Positions 1-11,822 of a stretch of DNA of 64,000 nucleotides are shown piece by piece. Within the stretch, counting starts at the first letter, position 1, and each line of letters begins with the position of its first letter. The notes under the pieces are model-generated. The model ran no database searches and was not told the DNA's origin. It worked only from the letters and a program-made list of their open reading frames with translations. Source of the DNA: Cervus elaphus (Eukaryota; Chordata; Mammalia; Artiodactyla; Cervidae); the NCBI RefSeq assembly GCF_910594005.1, contig NC_057823.1, positions 98,752,015 through 98,816,014 of the forward strand. Reading direction: 5' to 3'. A program made the translations under genes and the position numbers.

Positions 1-705
1 ATAACACCTACAAAACGAAAAACCCCAGTATTCCATGACAAAGCCAGGTGTGCTCTGAGGATAGAATATGCCCTTGGGTGTAGACACTTTGTCTGTGGAA
101 TACCCAAGTAATCCTGTGACCATTGAGCAAACTGACTTAAAATGTCATTTGAGAAGATAAATATCCCCTGGTGCTTCCGGGAAAAGGAAAGATAAAATCC
201 AATTACAGAGCCAGAGAGAAAAACAGCTTTTTGAAGAATAAAGCACTTGAAGTGGGCCTTGAAACAAAAATGGAAAAGTTTATGGAAATGATATGATGAA
301 AAGCACTTGCAAATAAAGGAAAAGAAGGATATAAGGATTTAATACAGGTTGGACCTATATTGTGGAGAACAGAAAATGGTTTGCTGAGAAATCAGTATTT
401 AATTGTGGACTATCTCTATAGTCCACACTTCAAAAGATTTTAAGTGGAAAACTGATCAAATAAATAAATTACAATAAAATGTTGGTATCAACACAATATT
501 TACTGATGGAATTGCTCTGAAATATACACTTACCTTTACCTCTACAGAGCTGGTCTCTACAAGTTTTCCAAAAAAACTTGCCGTCATTTACAAAATGGGA
601 TATATCACAATTATAAAGTGCAAACTTTGGGCTTTCTCAGGGTTTATTTGTAAACTGAAGATACATAAGCAGGAAGCGTAAAATCCTACTCAGAAATTGT
701 AATAG
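1..705. other. Non-repetitive AT-rich DNA
   Basis: No open reading frame of note and no repeat family that I recognise. It ends where the BovB terminal repeat motif TTCAGTTCAG begins. Confidence 0.5.
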
Positions 706-707
706 GT

Positions 708-1434
708 TTCAGTTCAGTTCAGTTGTTCAGTCATGTCTGACTCTTTATGACCCCATGGACTGCAGCATGCCAGGCCTCCCTGTCCATCATCAACTCCCAG
801 AGTTTACCCAAACTCATGTCCATTGAGTCTGTGATGCCATCCAGCCATTTCATCCTCTGTTGACCCCTTCTCCTCCCACCTTCAATCTTTCCCAGCATTA
901 GGGTCTTTTCAAATGAGTCAGTTCTTCACATCAGGTAGCCAAAGAATTGGAGTTTCAGCTTCAACTTCAGTCCTTCCAATGAATATTCAGGACTGATTTC
1001 CTTTAGGATGGACTGGTTGGATCTCCTTGCGGTCCAAGGGACTCTCAAGAGTCTTCTCCAACACCACAGTTCAAAAGCATCAATTCTTCGGCACTCAGCT
1101 CTCTTTATAGTCCAACTCTCATCCATACATGACTACTGGAAAAACCATAACCTTGACTAGATGGACCTTTGTTGGCCAAGTAATGTCTTTGCTTTTTAAC
1201 ATTCTGTCTAGGTTGGTCACAACTTTCCTTCCAAAGAGTAAGCGTCTTTTAATTTCATGGCTGCAATCACCATCTGCACTGATTTTGGAGCCCAGAAAAA
1301 TAGTCAGCCACTGTTTCCACTGTTTTCCCATCTATTTTCCATGAAGTGATGGGACTAGATGCCAAGATCTTAGTTTTCTGAATGTTGAGCTTTAAGCCAA
1401 CTTTTTTACTCTCCTTTTTCACTTTCATCAAGAG
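708..1434 (-). mobile_element. BovB LINE, 3' fragment
   Basis: The left edge is the BovB 3' terminus (repeated TTCAG motif followed by CACTCAGTC-like sequence), so the element reads leftward. It covers the C-terminal part of the ORF: the minus-strand translation contains the BovB signatures RRIDAFELWCWRRLLRVPW and SNQSILKEISPEYSLEGL at 926-1126, and MYG and DCSHEIKRRLL at 1119-1331. The frame is broken between these blocks, so the copy is 5'-truncated and dead. Homology stops near 1434, inside the segment just downstream of the reverse-transcriptase active site. Confidence 0.93.
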
Positions 1435-1692
1435 TAGTAGAGACAAAGATTTATTGCCATATTTTGAGGCACTGGAATTAGTGGCTGTGGCTCCCTTTGC
1501 CATGCATTTACAGCCTCCACTAGGTACAATTCATTTATACATGGTCTTGGTACACTTGAAATAGCTAAAATCTGGGGACAGCTAAAATGGGGATAGTTAT
1601 ATTCCCATTCCTAGAATATATACCATCCCCAGATAAGTCCACAAAGTACCTTCCACACTCCAATGCATTTGTCAACCACTAGATTTTCAGTA

Positions 1693-1949
1693 TAGGCATA
1701 CAAACTGTTTTATTACACTCTGATTCATCGAAGGCTAGATGACAGCATTTGTTAGCAACAAGGTATTTTCTAATTAAGGTATGTACTTTTTTAGATATAA
1801 TGCTTTTTCACACTTAATAGACTGTCATATTGTAAACTTAATTTTCATACACACTGGGAAACCAAAAATTTGTGTGACTTTCTTTAACATGTATTTGCTT
1901 TATTGTGGTGGTCTGGTAATAAACCTATAATACATATGAGGTATGCCTG
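1693..1949 (+). mobile_element. Tigger1-derived MITE (internally deleted)
   Basis: A 5' terminus TAGGCATAC (from 1693) and a 3' terminus GTATGCCTG (ending 1949) form an inverted repeat and are flanked by TA on both sides (1691-1692 and 1950-1951), the target duplication expected for pogo/Tigger transposons. The right 200 bp match the 3' end of Tigger1, including the part beginning near GAAGGCTAGATGA. The whole transposase region is missing, so this is a non-autonomous deletion derivative. The same 3' end occurs in the long Tigger copy ending at 20438. Confidence 0.8.
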
Positions 1950-1951
1950 TA

Positions 1952-4107
1952 CTGTTATCCACATAAGTTGATAAAGTGTTCATTTCAAGTCTATTTTCTC
2001 AGGAAGTTGTAACAGTTAACAATAAGTAAAAAAGTTTATGAAATAAAAACTTTAAGTTTGGAAATCAAACTTGATATTTGACCAGACCTTCATATTTATT
2101 CATTTACAGAAAGTTTAAATCCATTACCTACACTATCAAAGCAGAGGGAAAAGTTCTCACTTAAAAGTTGTATACTCAAAGAAAGGTAATTTACTATATT
2201 CATGAGTTACAATATATTGTGCATGTTTAATTTTACTTCATATTTTAAGTATTATATGAATAAATTTATCGCTGTAGTAAATAATTTTTTCATTAAAATA
2301 ATTACTTTTTGACTACAGTACATAATAGTTTAGCTAAATGAGTGTCTCTGTATGAAGGCACAATTAGGCATATATGGGTCCATGGTCATAAAAATAGGGT
2401 GTTTTTGGAAGTTTGGAAGTACATAGCTGAGACATTTAGAATACTACAATTTTGACACTGTTGGGGTTATGTGATTGCTTTCTGACTAACTATAAGGTAA
2501 AGTCAGGGGAAAGGCAAAAATGAAAAAAGACACAGCTGGATATGATGCTCCTGCTGGCTGCAAAAATCAATTCCTGGCACTTGAAGGGAGCAAAGGAGGA
2601 GAAGGGATTTCCATATCTTAGAGACATGCTGTGTCAACCAGAAGCTCAGGCAAACACAGGTGATATAAAAGTAAATGTTTCTGGATTTTGTAACTCTCAA
2701 GTTCTCATTTGGTATGTTTGCACCAATGGTTTACACAGCCATTGAGTCAGGCCCACAAGTTTAAAAATAATTATTTGCTCGCTGAAATAATTTCATAAAA
2801 TAAACCAAGTCTTCAGCTTTTAAACCAAAAATATAATACACTGTTAAAATAATGCCACTGCTAAGTGTGCATGTTCAGTCTGTATAATTAAGCTTTTCTG
2901 CTAGTAGTTTTGCTATTTGACCCAGGATACTGGGAATATCTCACCAATCACCTTTGATGGCCCTCACTTGAAAACACACACACACACACACACACCATGA
3001 AGAGATGGATACAGAAAAGAAACAATATACAAATTAAAATTTCAGGGTATTAGCTAATAGGCTAAATCCATACCATGAAACAAAGTCTTGTAGAAACTGT
3101 GATGCAGTATATAGTTTAATGGAAAACCTTACTTTCCTGGCTTCTTAAACTTTGGCTTTATTTTCTTCATCTGCCTCCCTAACAGGAATCAAAGTAGCAG
3201 GGCAAGTGAGATCATCAGATATGTACAGCCAACTTTGGCAAATCTTAGCTATATCAAAGTGGATGGTACACAAAGGAAGTGGAAAATCAAAAAAGAATGG
3301 AGGAAGAACAACAGATTTAGCACAATGATCTCATCTTCTAAAACGTATAACCCTATCAATGCCTTGGACTCAAGCAATTTGATCAGTAGCTTCTTCTCTA
3401 AGGAAGTGCTCAGGGGTGGTGGAAGAAGGAAATAGAAACATTATTCTAAGCCTTATTTTTGCCCCTCTGCCCTCATACAGCCTGTTTCTATTCATTTCTA
3501 CTCACTTTACAAGTTTTATATGTCTTAATTGATAAAATTAACTTCCTAGAATAATCAGCCCACACAGACTATCTGTATCCAGGTTTATAGATTTTAAGTA
3601 TATCCTCTGAGTGTATTATTTCTAAAGAAAATGAAAAGGCACTTCAGAAAAAGGCCATTAGTGAACAGATTAAAAACCAAAAAACTTTAGCATTTTGCAA
3701 TCTCATTTTGAGATACAGTTCTGGACTTTAGGAATTTCAAATTATTCCTTTGATCTGCAGACATAGCAAAGTTCAGTGAGGCAGTGTTCTTCATTAAGAA
3801 ACATTTAACTCAGTAATGGTCTGGGCCAACTGGAGAATGAAGAAAAGTAATTTAAAAGAGCACGGGATCTGTTTTAAGAATAATCACTTGTTTGCCATAT
3901 AAAATGAATAATTTAGATGGCTGTTAGCCACAGTTATTATAGGTGGGCAAAGGCAAATGGAAAATTGTACAATTTCATGGATGGTTAATTGCATCTTGGA
4001 TGAGGAAGAGGAATTCATGCATTTGCTAAATTGAACTACAACGTTAAGACAAAACAACTATTTGGTCACTTGTGAACTCATTAGAGTTTTAGATCACATA
4101 TTGATCT
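1952..4107. other. Non-repetitive DNA
   Basis: AT-rich sequence with short random ORFs only. It contains one (AC)n microsatellite, listed separately. I recognise no transposon family and no splice-consistent exon here. Confidence 0.45.
2974..2995. repeat. (AC)11 microsatellite
   Basis: Uninterrupted AC dinucleotides following AAA. Confidence 0.97.
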
Positions 4108-4305
4108 TTTTTCTAATTTTTAATACTTTATTATGAAAAATTATATACATACACCAAGCATCCAACTTCAACAATTAATAAATCATGGCGAATGTTGTTT
4201 CACCTAAATACCCACCCAATTTCTCCAATTACCCCACTCAGATTATTTTGATGAAGGTTTACATATTCCAACCATTTAATCTGTAATTTTTTTGTATTGA
4301 CACAG
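4108..4305 (-). repeat. Old interspersed repeat, probably LINE-type 3' UTR
   Basis: The run TTTATTATGAAAAATTATA, then CAACTTCAACAATTAATAAA, then a C-rich CCACCCAATTT block, resembles a common old mammalian interspersed repeat that I associate with L1M 3' UTRs in antisense. The family assignment is from memory and uncertain. Confidence 0.4.
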
Positions 4306-5414
4306 GATATTGTGTTCAGTGTTTATGTCAGTTCTGAGTTCTCACTTTTTCCCTAAATGACTAGAGCAGAGGAACTGAGCCACACTTACCAACATGTGTC
4401 ACCCTGCTGCTCTTCTTTTGTAAACACAGGCTGATTTATGAGATAAAGGTATTGAACATACTTCAGGCTGCCTTGGTGCTTTATAATCACTATTTCTGTG
4501 TATTACTTATAAAGGGCTCAGTGAATGCTTATAGAACGAGTTCAGAAACATCTATCATTTATGACCAATTAGGCTTATAAAATTAACATCATTATTACAT
4601 ATGAACAAACATTCATAATATAAAAGCTATAATAGTGCCTACCGCATAGTATCAGAATTAAATGTTGTAGTGCATTTGTAGTGCATAGAGGACTCAACAA
4701 GTCCGGGCCTGTGATGTACTATTAAATATCTGACCTTAATATTCATGTTGCTGTTTGTTATTGAAAGTGATTTTAACCACTTTAAAGTGATTTCGTGGTT
4801 TAACTCCAACCATAAAGGAATGAGGGTCTGCAAACTTCTCTGGGGCAGACTTGCCCATTTGATCATTCATGGAAAAAGAGCTCTTCAAAACCTTAAAGAC
4901 AATTTAGAGCTTACTTTCTTCTGTACCAATAGTATCAAAAATAGCCTTTTATCCATTATACTTCAGTCACAGTGCTAGATCCTTCATTTTGTTTTCTTAG
5001 TGCAGGACCTCCAAATAACTCTGAATATCAACTGTGTAAATATTCTGAGAGTGATGATCAACAGCTGTTGCTTTCTTCCCCTTGAAAATTTGCCTAGAAA
5101 ACCACTACTTAAGGAGACAGTATACTTTGGCTGTAGAGATCTCATCTCTATATATATGAATGTCACCTTGGGAGAAACTGGACAGAGAAATGGGAGGGTA
5201 AATATAGTTCATTATTAAGAAAAAGTGCATTAGAAGATTAAGAAAAATTATTAAGATAAAACAGAATTGAAATGTTGGTTAGGTTAGATATTTTAGTAGC
5301 ATAAACCATACTCTCTCCTGCAAGATCCTAGCAGTCTAGTTGGGTAATGGGCTGTAACATACATGAGGCAATTTATATAAATGTTGTATTAATGTCCATA
5401 CTTAACTTACAGAC
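4306..5414. other. Non-repetitive DNA
   Basis: No recognised repeat. The short ORFs at 4639-4978 and 4984-5218 lie on opposite strands of the same DNA and have no recognisable domain. Confidence 0.45.
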
Positions 5415-5524
5415 TGTTCTCCTGAGAAGACATGTAGATGACCAAAAAGCACATGAAAAGTCACTAACATCAGGGAAATGTAAATCAAAACTACAATGAC
5501 CTATCAGCTCACATTGGCCAGAAT

Positions 5525-5724
5525 GAAAGTTAAAGTGAGTCGCTCAGTCGTGTCCGACTCTTTGCTACCCCATGGATGCAAGCACTGTCCATGGAATTTT
5601 CCAGGGGAGAATACTGGAGTGGGCTGCCATTTCCTTCTCCAGGAGATCTTCCCAACCCAGGGATCGAACCCCAGTCTCCTGCACTGCGACAGACGCTTTA
5701 CCGTCTGAGCCACTAGGGAAGCCC
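5525..5724 (-). mobile_element. Bov-tA SINE
   Basis: On the minus strand it begins with the tRNA-derived GGGCTTCCCTAGTGGCTC head (right edge 5724, seen as GGGAAGCCC) and carries the B-box-like GGTTCGATCC. It continues into the BovB-like part ending GTGTCCGACTC/GCGACTCAC. It is inserted in the older L1. Confidence 0.95.
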
Positions 5725-5749
5725 TGGCAGTCATCAAAAATGCAAATGA

Positions 5750-6850
5750 ACTATAAGTAAGGTGAAAAGACAGCCGTCAGATTGGGAGAAAATAATAGCA
5801 AATGAAGAAACAGACAAAGGATTAATCTCAAAAATATACAAGCAACTCCTGAAGCTCAATTCCAGAAAAATAAATGACCCAATCAAAAAATGGGCCAAAG
5901 AACTAAACAGACATTTCTCCAAAGAAGACATACAGATGGCTAACAAACACATGAAAAGATGCTCAACATCACTCATCATCAGAGAAATGCAAATCAAAAC
6001 CACAATGAGGTACCATTACACGCCTGTCAGGACGGCTGCTATCCAAAAGTCTACAAGCAATAAATGCTGGAGAGGGTGTGGAGAAAAGGGAACCCTCTTA
6101 CACTGTTGGTGGGAATGCAAACTAGTACAGCCGCTATGGAAAACAGTGTGGCGATACCTTAAAAAACTGGAAATAGAACTGCCATATGACCCAGCAATCC
6201 CACTCCTGGGCATACACACTGAGGAAACCAGATCTGAAAGAGACACGTGCACCCCAATGTTCATCGCAGCACTGTTTAGAATAGCCAGGACATGGAAGCA
6301 ACCTAGATGCCCATCAGCAGATGAATGGATAAGGAAGCTGTGGTACATATACACCATGGAATATTACTCAGCCGTTAAGAAGAATTCATTTGAATCAGTC
6401 CTAATGAGATGGATGAAACTGGAGCCCATTATACAGAGTGAAGTAAGCCAGAAAGATAAAGAACATTACAGCATACTAACACATATATGTGGAATTTAGA
6501 AAGATGGTAACGATAACCTTATATGCAAAACAGAAAAAGAGACACAGAAGTACAGAACAGACTTTTGAACTCTGTGGGAGAAGGTGAGGGTGGGATGTTT
6601 CGAAAGAACAGCATGTATATTATCTATGGTGAAACAGATCACCAGCCCAGGTGGGATGCATGAGACAAGTGCTCCGGCCTGGTGCACTGGGAAGACCCAG
6701 AGGAATTGGGTGGAGAGGGAGGTGGGAGGGGGGATTGGGATGGGGAATACGTGTAACTCTATGGCTGATTCATATCAATGTATGACAAAACCCACTGAAA
6801 TGTTGTGAAGTAATTAGCCTCCAACTAATAAAAAAAATAAAAAAATAAAG
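5750..6850 (+). mobile_element. Young bovid L1, 5'-truncated, 14-bp TSD
   Basis: A sense L1 from within late ORF2 through the 3' UTR (GGTGGAGAGGGAGGTGGGAG block at 6708-6730) to an A-rich tail at about 6831-6850. It is flanked by the exact duplication AAAAATGCAAATGA at 5736-5749 and 6851-6864. The TSD lies inside the older L1, so this insertion is later. The ORF2 tail is still open (see 5762-6499). The same 3' end occurs at 11690-11822 and 60917-61062. Confidence 0.93.
5762..6499 (+). pseudogene. L1 ORF2p C-terminal fragment (245 codons open)
   Basis: The open frame encodes the C-terminal part of the L1 ORF2 protein, downstream of the endonuclease and reverse-transcriptase domains, which are absent through 5' truncation. 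A cysteine motif CX3CX7HX4C is intact at C102, C106, H114 and C119 (CWRGC...HCWWEC); this is the known ORF2p C-terminal motif needed for ribonucleoprotein function. Further landmarks are DPAIPLLGIH, PMFIAALFRIARTWKQP, ADEWIRKLWYIYTMEYYSAVK and the stop at 6497-6499. The first in-frame Met is not a native start: a TAA at 5758-5760 interrupts the upstream L1 frame. It cannot make a functional protein. The open frame indicates a fairly recent insertion rather than selection. Confidence 0.92.
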
Positions 6851-7609
6851 AAAAATGCAAATGATACTCTAGCGAAGGAGTATGGAGAAAGGGGACCCCT
6901 CCTTCACTATTGGTGGGAATGTAAACTGGTACAACCACTATGGAGAACAGTATGGGGGGGTCCCTTAAAAAACTTAAATAGAACTACCATGTGATCCACC
7001 AATCCTATTCCTGGGCATACATCCAGAGAAACCATATCCAAAAGGATGCATGCACCTCACTCTTCACTGCGAACTATTTACAATAGCCAGGAAATACAAG
7101 CAACCTAAATGTCTATCAATAGAGGGACAGATAAAGAAGATGTGGTACATATATACAATGTACCATATAAAAAAGAATGAAATAATGCCATTTCAGCGAC
7201 ATGGATGGACCCAGAGATTGTCATACTGAGTGAAGTAAGCCAGACAAAGACAAATAGCATATGATATCACTTATATGTGGAATCTAAAAAAGTAATACAA
7301 ATGAACTTATCCACCAAACAGAAACAGACTCACAGATACAGAGAAGAAATTTATGATTATCAAAGGGGAAAGACTTGGGATAAATCAGGAGGTTGGGATG
7401 AACACAACCTACTGTACAAAAGAAAGATGACTTATGAGGACCTACTGTATAGCACAGGTAACTCTATATAATATTCTGTGATAATCTATTTGAGAAAAAA
7501 TCCAAAAAAGAAAAAATACATGTATACTGAATCACTTTGCTATACACCTGAAAGTATAACACAACACTATAAATCAACTCAACTGTACTTTAATAATTAA
7601 AAAAAAATC

Positions 7610-7969
7610 CTATACAAAATTTACAATACACATAAGAAATATATCAGAATATATATATGCATATATATGTAAAGTTAGTGGTCATTAACTGAAGTATTGT
7701 CAGAATTCATTCTCAGGAATTATAATTATGTAATTGTAAACTAGATCCTCATGAATTCATACTTTAAACAACTTCTAGGGCAAATTTTGATATATACAAC
7801 TTAATGAATGACACTAATATGAAGACTATGGTATGAGTTGCATATGATTACAAGGAGAACACAAGATGTCTGCAAAAAGATCTTCAGGAGAGGAAGGGTG
7901 TCACTGAATGCCTTCACAGTTGTTTGACTGGCCTTTCAAAACTATGTAAGTGACTAGTACTTACATTAT
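7610..7969. other. AT-rich spacer
   Basis: A short non-repetitive gap with an alternating AT stretch around 7650-7672. Confidence 0.5.
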
Positions 7970-9306
7970 TGTTGTTCAGTCACTCAATCATGTCCAACTC
8001 TTTGCAACCCCGTGGACTGCAGCATGCCAGGCTTCCCTGTCCTTCACCATCTCCATGAGCTTGCTCAAGCTCATGTCCATTGAGTCTCTGATGCCAACCA
8101 ACCATCCCATCCTCTTTCATCCCCTTCTCCTCCTGCCTTCAATCTTTCCCAGCATCAGGGTTTTGTCTAATGTGTCAGGTCTTCACATCAGGTGGCCAAA
8201 GCAAGGGACTTCATCATCAGTCCTTCCAATGAATATTCCAGCTTGATTTCCTTTAGGGTTGACTGGTTTTATCTCCTTGCAGTCCAAGGGACTCTCAGGA
8301 GTCTTCTACAACACCACAGTTCAAAAGCATCAGTTCTTCAGCACTCAGCCTTATTTAAGATCCAGCTCTCACATCCATACATGACCACTGGAAAAACTGT
8401 AGCTTTGACTAGACCCACCTTTGTAGGCAAAGTAATGTCTTTGCTTTTTAATATGCTGTCTATGTTTGTCAGAGTTTTTCTTTCAAGGAGCAAGCATCTT
8501 CTAATTTCATGGTTGCAATCACTATCTGCAGTGATTTTGGAGCCCAAGTAAAGAAAGTCTCTCACTGTTTCCATTATTTCCCCATCTATTTGCCATGAAG
8601 TGATGGGACCAGATGCCATGATCTTCATTTTTTGAATGTTGAATTTTAAGTCAACTTTTTCACTCTCCTCTTTCCCCTTCATCAAAAAGTTCTTTAGTTC
8701 TTCTTTGCTTTCTGCCATAAGGGTGGTGTCATCTGAATATCTGAGGTTATTGATATTCCTCCCAGCAATCTTGATTCCAGCTTGTGCTTCATCCAGCCCA
8801 ACATTTCACATGATGGACTCTGCATATAAGTTAAATAAGCAGGGTGACATCATACAGCCTTGACCTACTCCTTTCCCAATTTGGAACCGGTCCATTGTTC
8901 TATGTCTGGTTCTAACTGTTGCTTCTTGACCTACATACAGATTTCGCAGGAGGCAGGTAAGGTGGTCTGGTATTCCCATCCCTTGAAGAATTTTCCACTT
9001 GGTTGTGATTCACACATTCAAAGGCTTTATCATAGTCAAAGAAGCAGAAGTAGATGTTTTTATGGAATTCTCTTGCTTTTTCTATGATCCAGTGGATGTT
9101 GGCAATTTGATCTCTGGTTCCTCTGCCTTTTCTAAATCCAACTTGAATATCTGGAAGTTCTCGGTTCAGGTACTGTTGAAGCCTAGCTTGGAGAATTTTG
9201 AGCATTACTTTGCTAGTGTGTGACATGAATGCAATTGTGCGGTAGTTTGAACATTCTTTGGCATTGCCCTTCTTCGGGATTGGAATGAAAACTTACCTTT
9301 TCCAGG
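7970..9306 (-). mobile_element. BovB LINE, 1.3-kb 3' part
   Basis: It reads leftward. The 3' terminus is at 7970 and the 5' truncation near 9306. The minus-strand translation shows RT fragments: RKGRGTRDQIANIHWIIEKAREF and FFDYDKAFECVNHNQ (the first catalytic Asp region) at 8912-9226, and KSKDITLPTKVGLVKATVF and MYGCESWILNKAE at 8338-8718. The YADD region near 8730-8760 reads as a diverged form. There are many frameshifts, so the copy is dead. Confidence 0.93.
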
Positions 9307-10350
9307 ATCTACATAACAAGCACTAAATACATATTTGATTAATATTTTATTGATTTTTTATTTATGGAGCAATGAAAGAGAAGTCAGATTTTGCTTAGTC
9401 TATAAAATAGAATACAAGTGAGAAAATTGACCAAATGTCATAATTCACTGCAAATTAAAGAAAAAGTTCATTAAGCAGTTGAGAGAGTAAAAAATCTAAG
9501 GCTTGGGTTTACTGCATGAAATGTTCCAAGTTTAGGTGAAATCTACACTTTGGAGACTCAAGGTAAGGCCAGAATAGATACATAAATGTTTTCCATGGAT
9601 GCATATGTATTAAGAGATCTTTCTGGAAACACTGTTAAAAATTAATCTAAAAAGTTATGCCTGCTAACCAGATCAGAATGAAATCTTCACTGTATATTAG
9701 AAGCTCAAGCAATGTCACAAACTATTATGAAAGTAGCATTAATCATTTTAGAAGGCCAACACATATGTCAGAGTCAAAAAATAAAGTTTTTACCAACCAC
9801 ATAAAAACTGGCATCTTGTTAACAGATATTCTTCCAATATATTTGGTCACTATATACTTGGTTTTTCCTTTTTAGTCAAGTAGTTGCAATAACTATCAAT
9901 ATATCACTTGCCACATAATATAAGAATATATTAAACTTCATTGTATAACATTTTCATCTAATCTTCAATGCACTTAAAATTTTTAAATTATAGCGAACTT
10001 GACTAGTTTACATCTTTCAACAAGTCTGTACTGCTTACAGTACTAAGTTTTGGTTTGCCCTAAGTGCTCGATTTTACAACGAAATGAAAAGATCATAGAA
10101 AAATCAGCCCTATAACTGTGGGAAATATGCCAACTACTGTAGGTGTAGTTTCTGCCTAATACTCTAATCTAAGGGACAACATTTATCTTCAGGTCTGAGG
10201 CCTCTTTCCAATATGGAGATAGAAGCAAGAACCAATTAAATATTAGGCAAATATTTGATCATATTCTGAACCATGTAAGAAGCTGAACTGATTTCATTCC
10301 ACACTCTTGTTAAGTTGCCTGCATACCTAAGTGAACTGGGCATAGTAGAG
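9307..10350. other. Non-repetitive AT-rich DNA
   Basis: No recognised repeat, ORF or RNA gene. It lies between a truncated BovB 5' edge and the 3' terminus of the next BovB. Confidence 0.5.
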
Positions 10351-10940
10351 TTCAGTTCAGTTCAGTTCAGTCACTCAGTCGTGTCCAAATATTTGTGACT
10401 CCATGAACCGCAGCACGCCAGGCCTCCCTGTCCATCACCAACTCCCGGAGTTTACCCAAACTATGTCCATCGAGTTGGTGATGCCATCCAACCATCTCAT
10501 CCTCTGGTGTCCCCTTCTCCTCCCACCTTCAATCTTTCCCAGCATCAGGGCCTTTTCATAAGAGTCAGATCTTCACATCAGGTGGCCAAAGCATTGGAGC
10601 TTCAGCTTCAGCATCAGTCCTTCCAATGAATATTCAGGAATGTTTTCCTTTAGGAGTGACTGGTTGGATCTCCTTGTAGTCCAAGGGACTCTCAAGAGTG
10701 TTCTCCAACACCACAGTTCAAAAGCACCAATTCTTCGGTGCTCAGCTTTCTTTATAAGTCCAACTCTTACATCCATACATGGCTACTGGAAAAACTATAC
10801 CTTTGACTAGACGGACCTTTGTTGACAAAGTAATGTCTCTGCTTTTTAATATGTTGTCTGGGTTAGTCATAGCTTTTCTTCCAAGGAGTAAGCATCTTTC
10901 AATTTCATGGCTTCAGTCAACATCTGCAGTGATTTTGGAG
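10351..10940 (-). mobile_element. BovB 3' part fused to L1
   Basis: The left edge has four TTCAG-type terminal repeats (the BovB 3' end), and sequence continues to GATTTTGGAG at 10940, the point where BovB normally continues GCCCAA. Here it passes directly into antisense L1 ORF2. Both parts are in the same (minus) orientation. The minus-strand ORF at 10573-10776 keeps the BovB C-terminal signature HRRIGAFELWCWRTLLRVPW. See the finding on the L1-BovB chimera. Confidence 0.92.
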
Positions 10941-11457
10941 TATCATTTAGTATCATGTCATCTGCAAACAGTGAAAACTTTACTTCTTTTCCAAGCTGGA
11001 TTTCTTTTATTTCTTTTTCTTCTCTGATTGCTGTAGCTAGGACTTCCAGAGCTGTGTTGAATAATAGTGGTGAAAATGGACATCCTTGTCTTGTTCCTGA
11101 TCTTGGGGGCAATGCTTTCAGTTTTTCACCATTAAGAATAATGCTTGCTGTAGGCTTATCATATATGGCCTTTACTATGTTGAGGTAGGTTCCTTTTATA
11201 CCAATTTTTTGAAGAGTTTTAATCACAAATGGGTGCTGAATTTTGTCAAAGGCTTTTTCTGTATCTATTGAGATTATCATATAGTTTTTATCTTTCAGTT
11301 TGTTAATATGGTGTATCACATTGATTGATTTGCATATATTGAAGAATCCTTGCATTCCTGGAATAAACCCAACTTGATCATGGTATATGAGCTTTTTGAT
11401 GTGTTGCTGAATTCTGTTTGCTAAAATTTTGTTGAGGATTTTTGCATCAATGTTCAT
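10941..11457 (-). pseudogene. L1 ORF2p reverse-transcriptase remnant
   Basis: The open minus-strand frame of 172 codons before the junction encodes RT palm and fingers. It shows LANRIQQHIKKLIYHDQVGF, the first catalytic Asp in IDTEKAFDKIQHPF (about residues 65-74), RQGCPFSPLLFNTALEVLA (about 123-141) and the FADDM active site (164-168). The next L1 residues are lost: after MIL and a few codons the frame runs into BovB DNA in a non-BovB frame and stops at 10867. Catalytic residues are visible, but the domain is split from its endonuclease and thumb, so it is non-functional. Confidence 0.88.
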
Positions 11458-11689
11458 CAGTGATATTGGCCTGTAGTTTTCTTTTTTTGTGTGCCGTCAC
11501 TAAGAATCTGTCTGTTTCTTCTGGGTTATCCATTTTACTGAGATATAGTTGTTCATAACAGTCTCTTATAATCCTTTGTATTTCTGCATTGTCTGTTGTA
11601 ATCTCTCCTTTTTCATTTCTAATTTTATTGATTTGATTCTTCCCTCTTTTTCTTTTTTTGCAAAGCTTCGAGCTGTTTTTCTTTCTTTT

Positions 11690-11822
11690 TTTTTTTTCTT
11701 TTTTTATTTATTTATTTTTTTTTTATTAGTTGGAGGCTAATTACTTCACAACATTTCAGTGGGTTTTGTCATACATTGATATGAATCAGCCATAGAGTTA
11801 CACGTATTCCCCATCCCGATCT
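11690..11822 (-). mobile_element. Bovid L1 3' end, very short insertion
   Basis: A poly(T)-rich tract followed by TTATTAGTTGGAGGCTAATT and CATTGATATGAATCAGCC is the antisense of the bovid L1 3' UTR and tail also seen at 6720-6850 and 60917-61062. Only about 100 bp of body is present (strong 5' truncation). It sits inside the older L1 RT segment. A second A-rich run with an intervening GCAAAGCTTCGAGC at about 11660-11690 lies next to the tail. Confidence 0.85.

Larger units (their letters stand above)
5415..7609 (+). mobile_element. Older L1, split by a SINE and a younger L1
   Basis: Pieces at 5415-5524, 5725-5749 and 6865-7609 form one sense-oriented L1. The left pieces encode the end of ORF2 (CACATGAAAAGTCACTAAC, then AATGTAAATCAAAACTACA). 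The right piece repeats the TTGGTGGGAATGTAAACTGG and CATACATCCAGAGAAACC landmarks of the ORF2 C-terminus, then runs through the 3' UTR to an A-rich tail near 7600. Its reading frame is riddled with stops. It is interrupted by the Bov-tA at 5525-5724 and the younger L1 at 5750-6850. Because both L1s carry the same part of ORF2, this segment contains two diverged copies of that region in tandem. Confidence 0.88.

Noticed and set aside
5525..5724. tRNA gene-like A and B box sequence
   Set aside because: It is the tRNA-derived head of a Bov-tA SINE, without a foldable complete cloverleaf; the same holds for the other SINEs.
10351..10376. TTCAG tandem repeats as a candidate CRISPR or satellite array
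   Set aside because: They are the normal BovB 3' terminal repeats and occur at the end of most BovB copies in this window.
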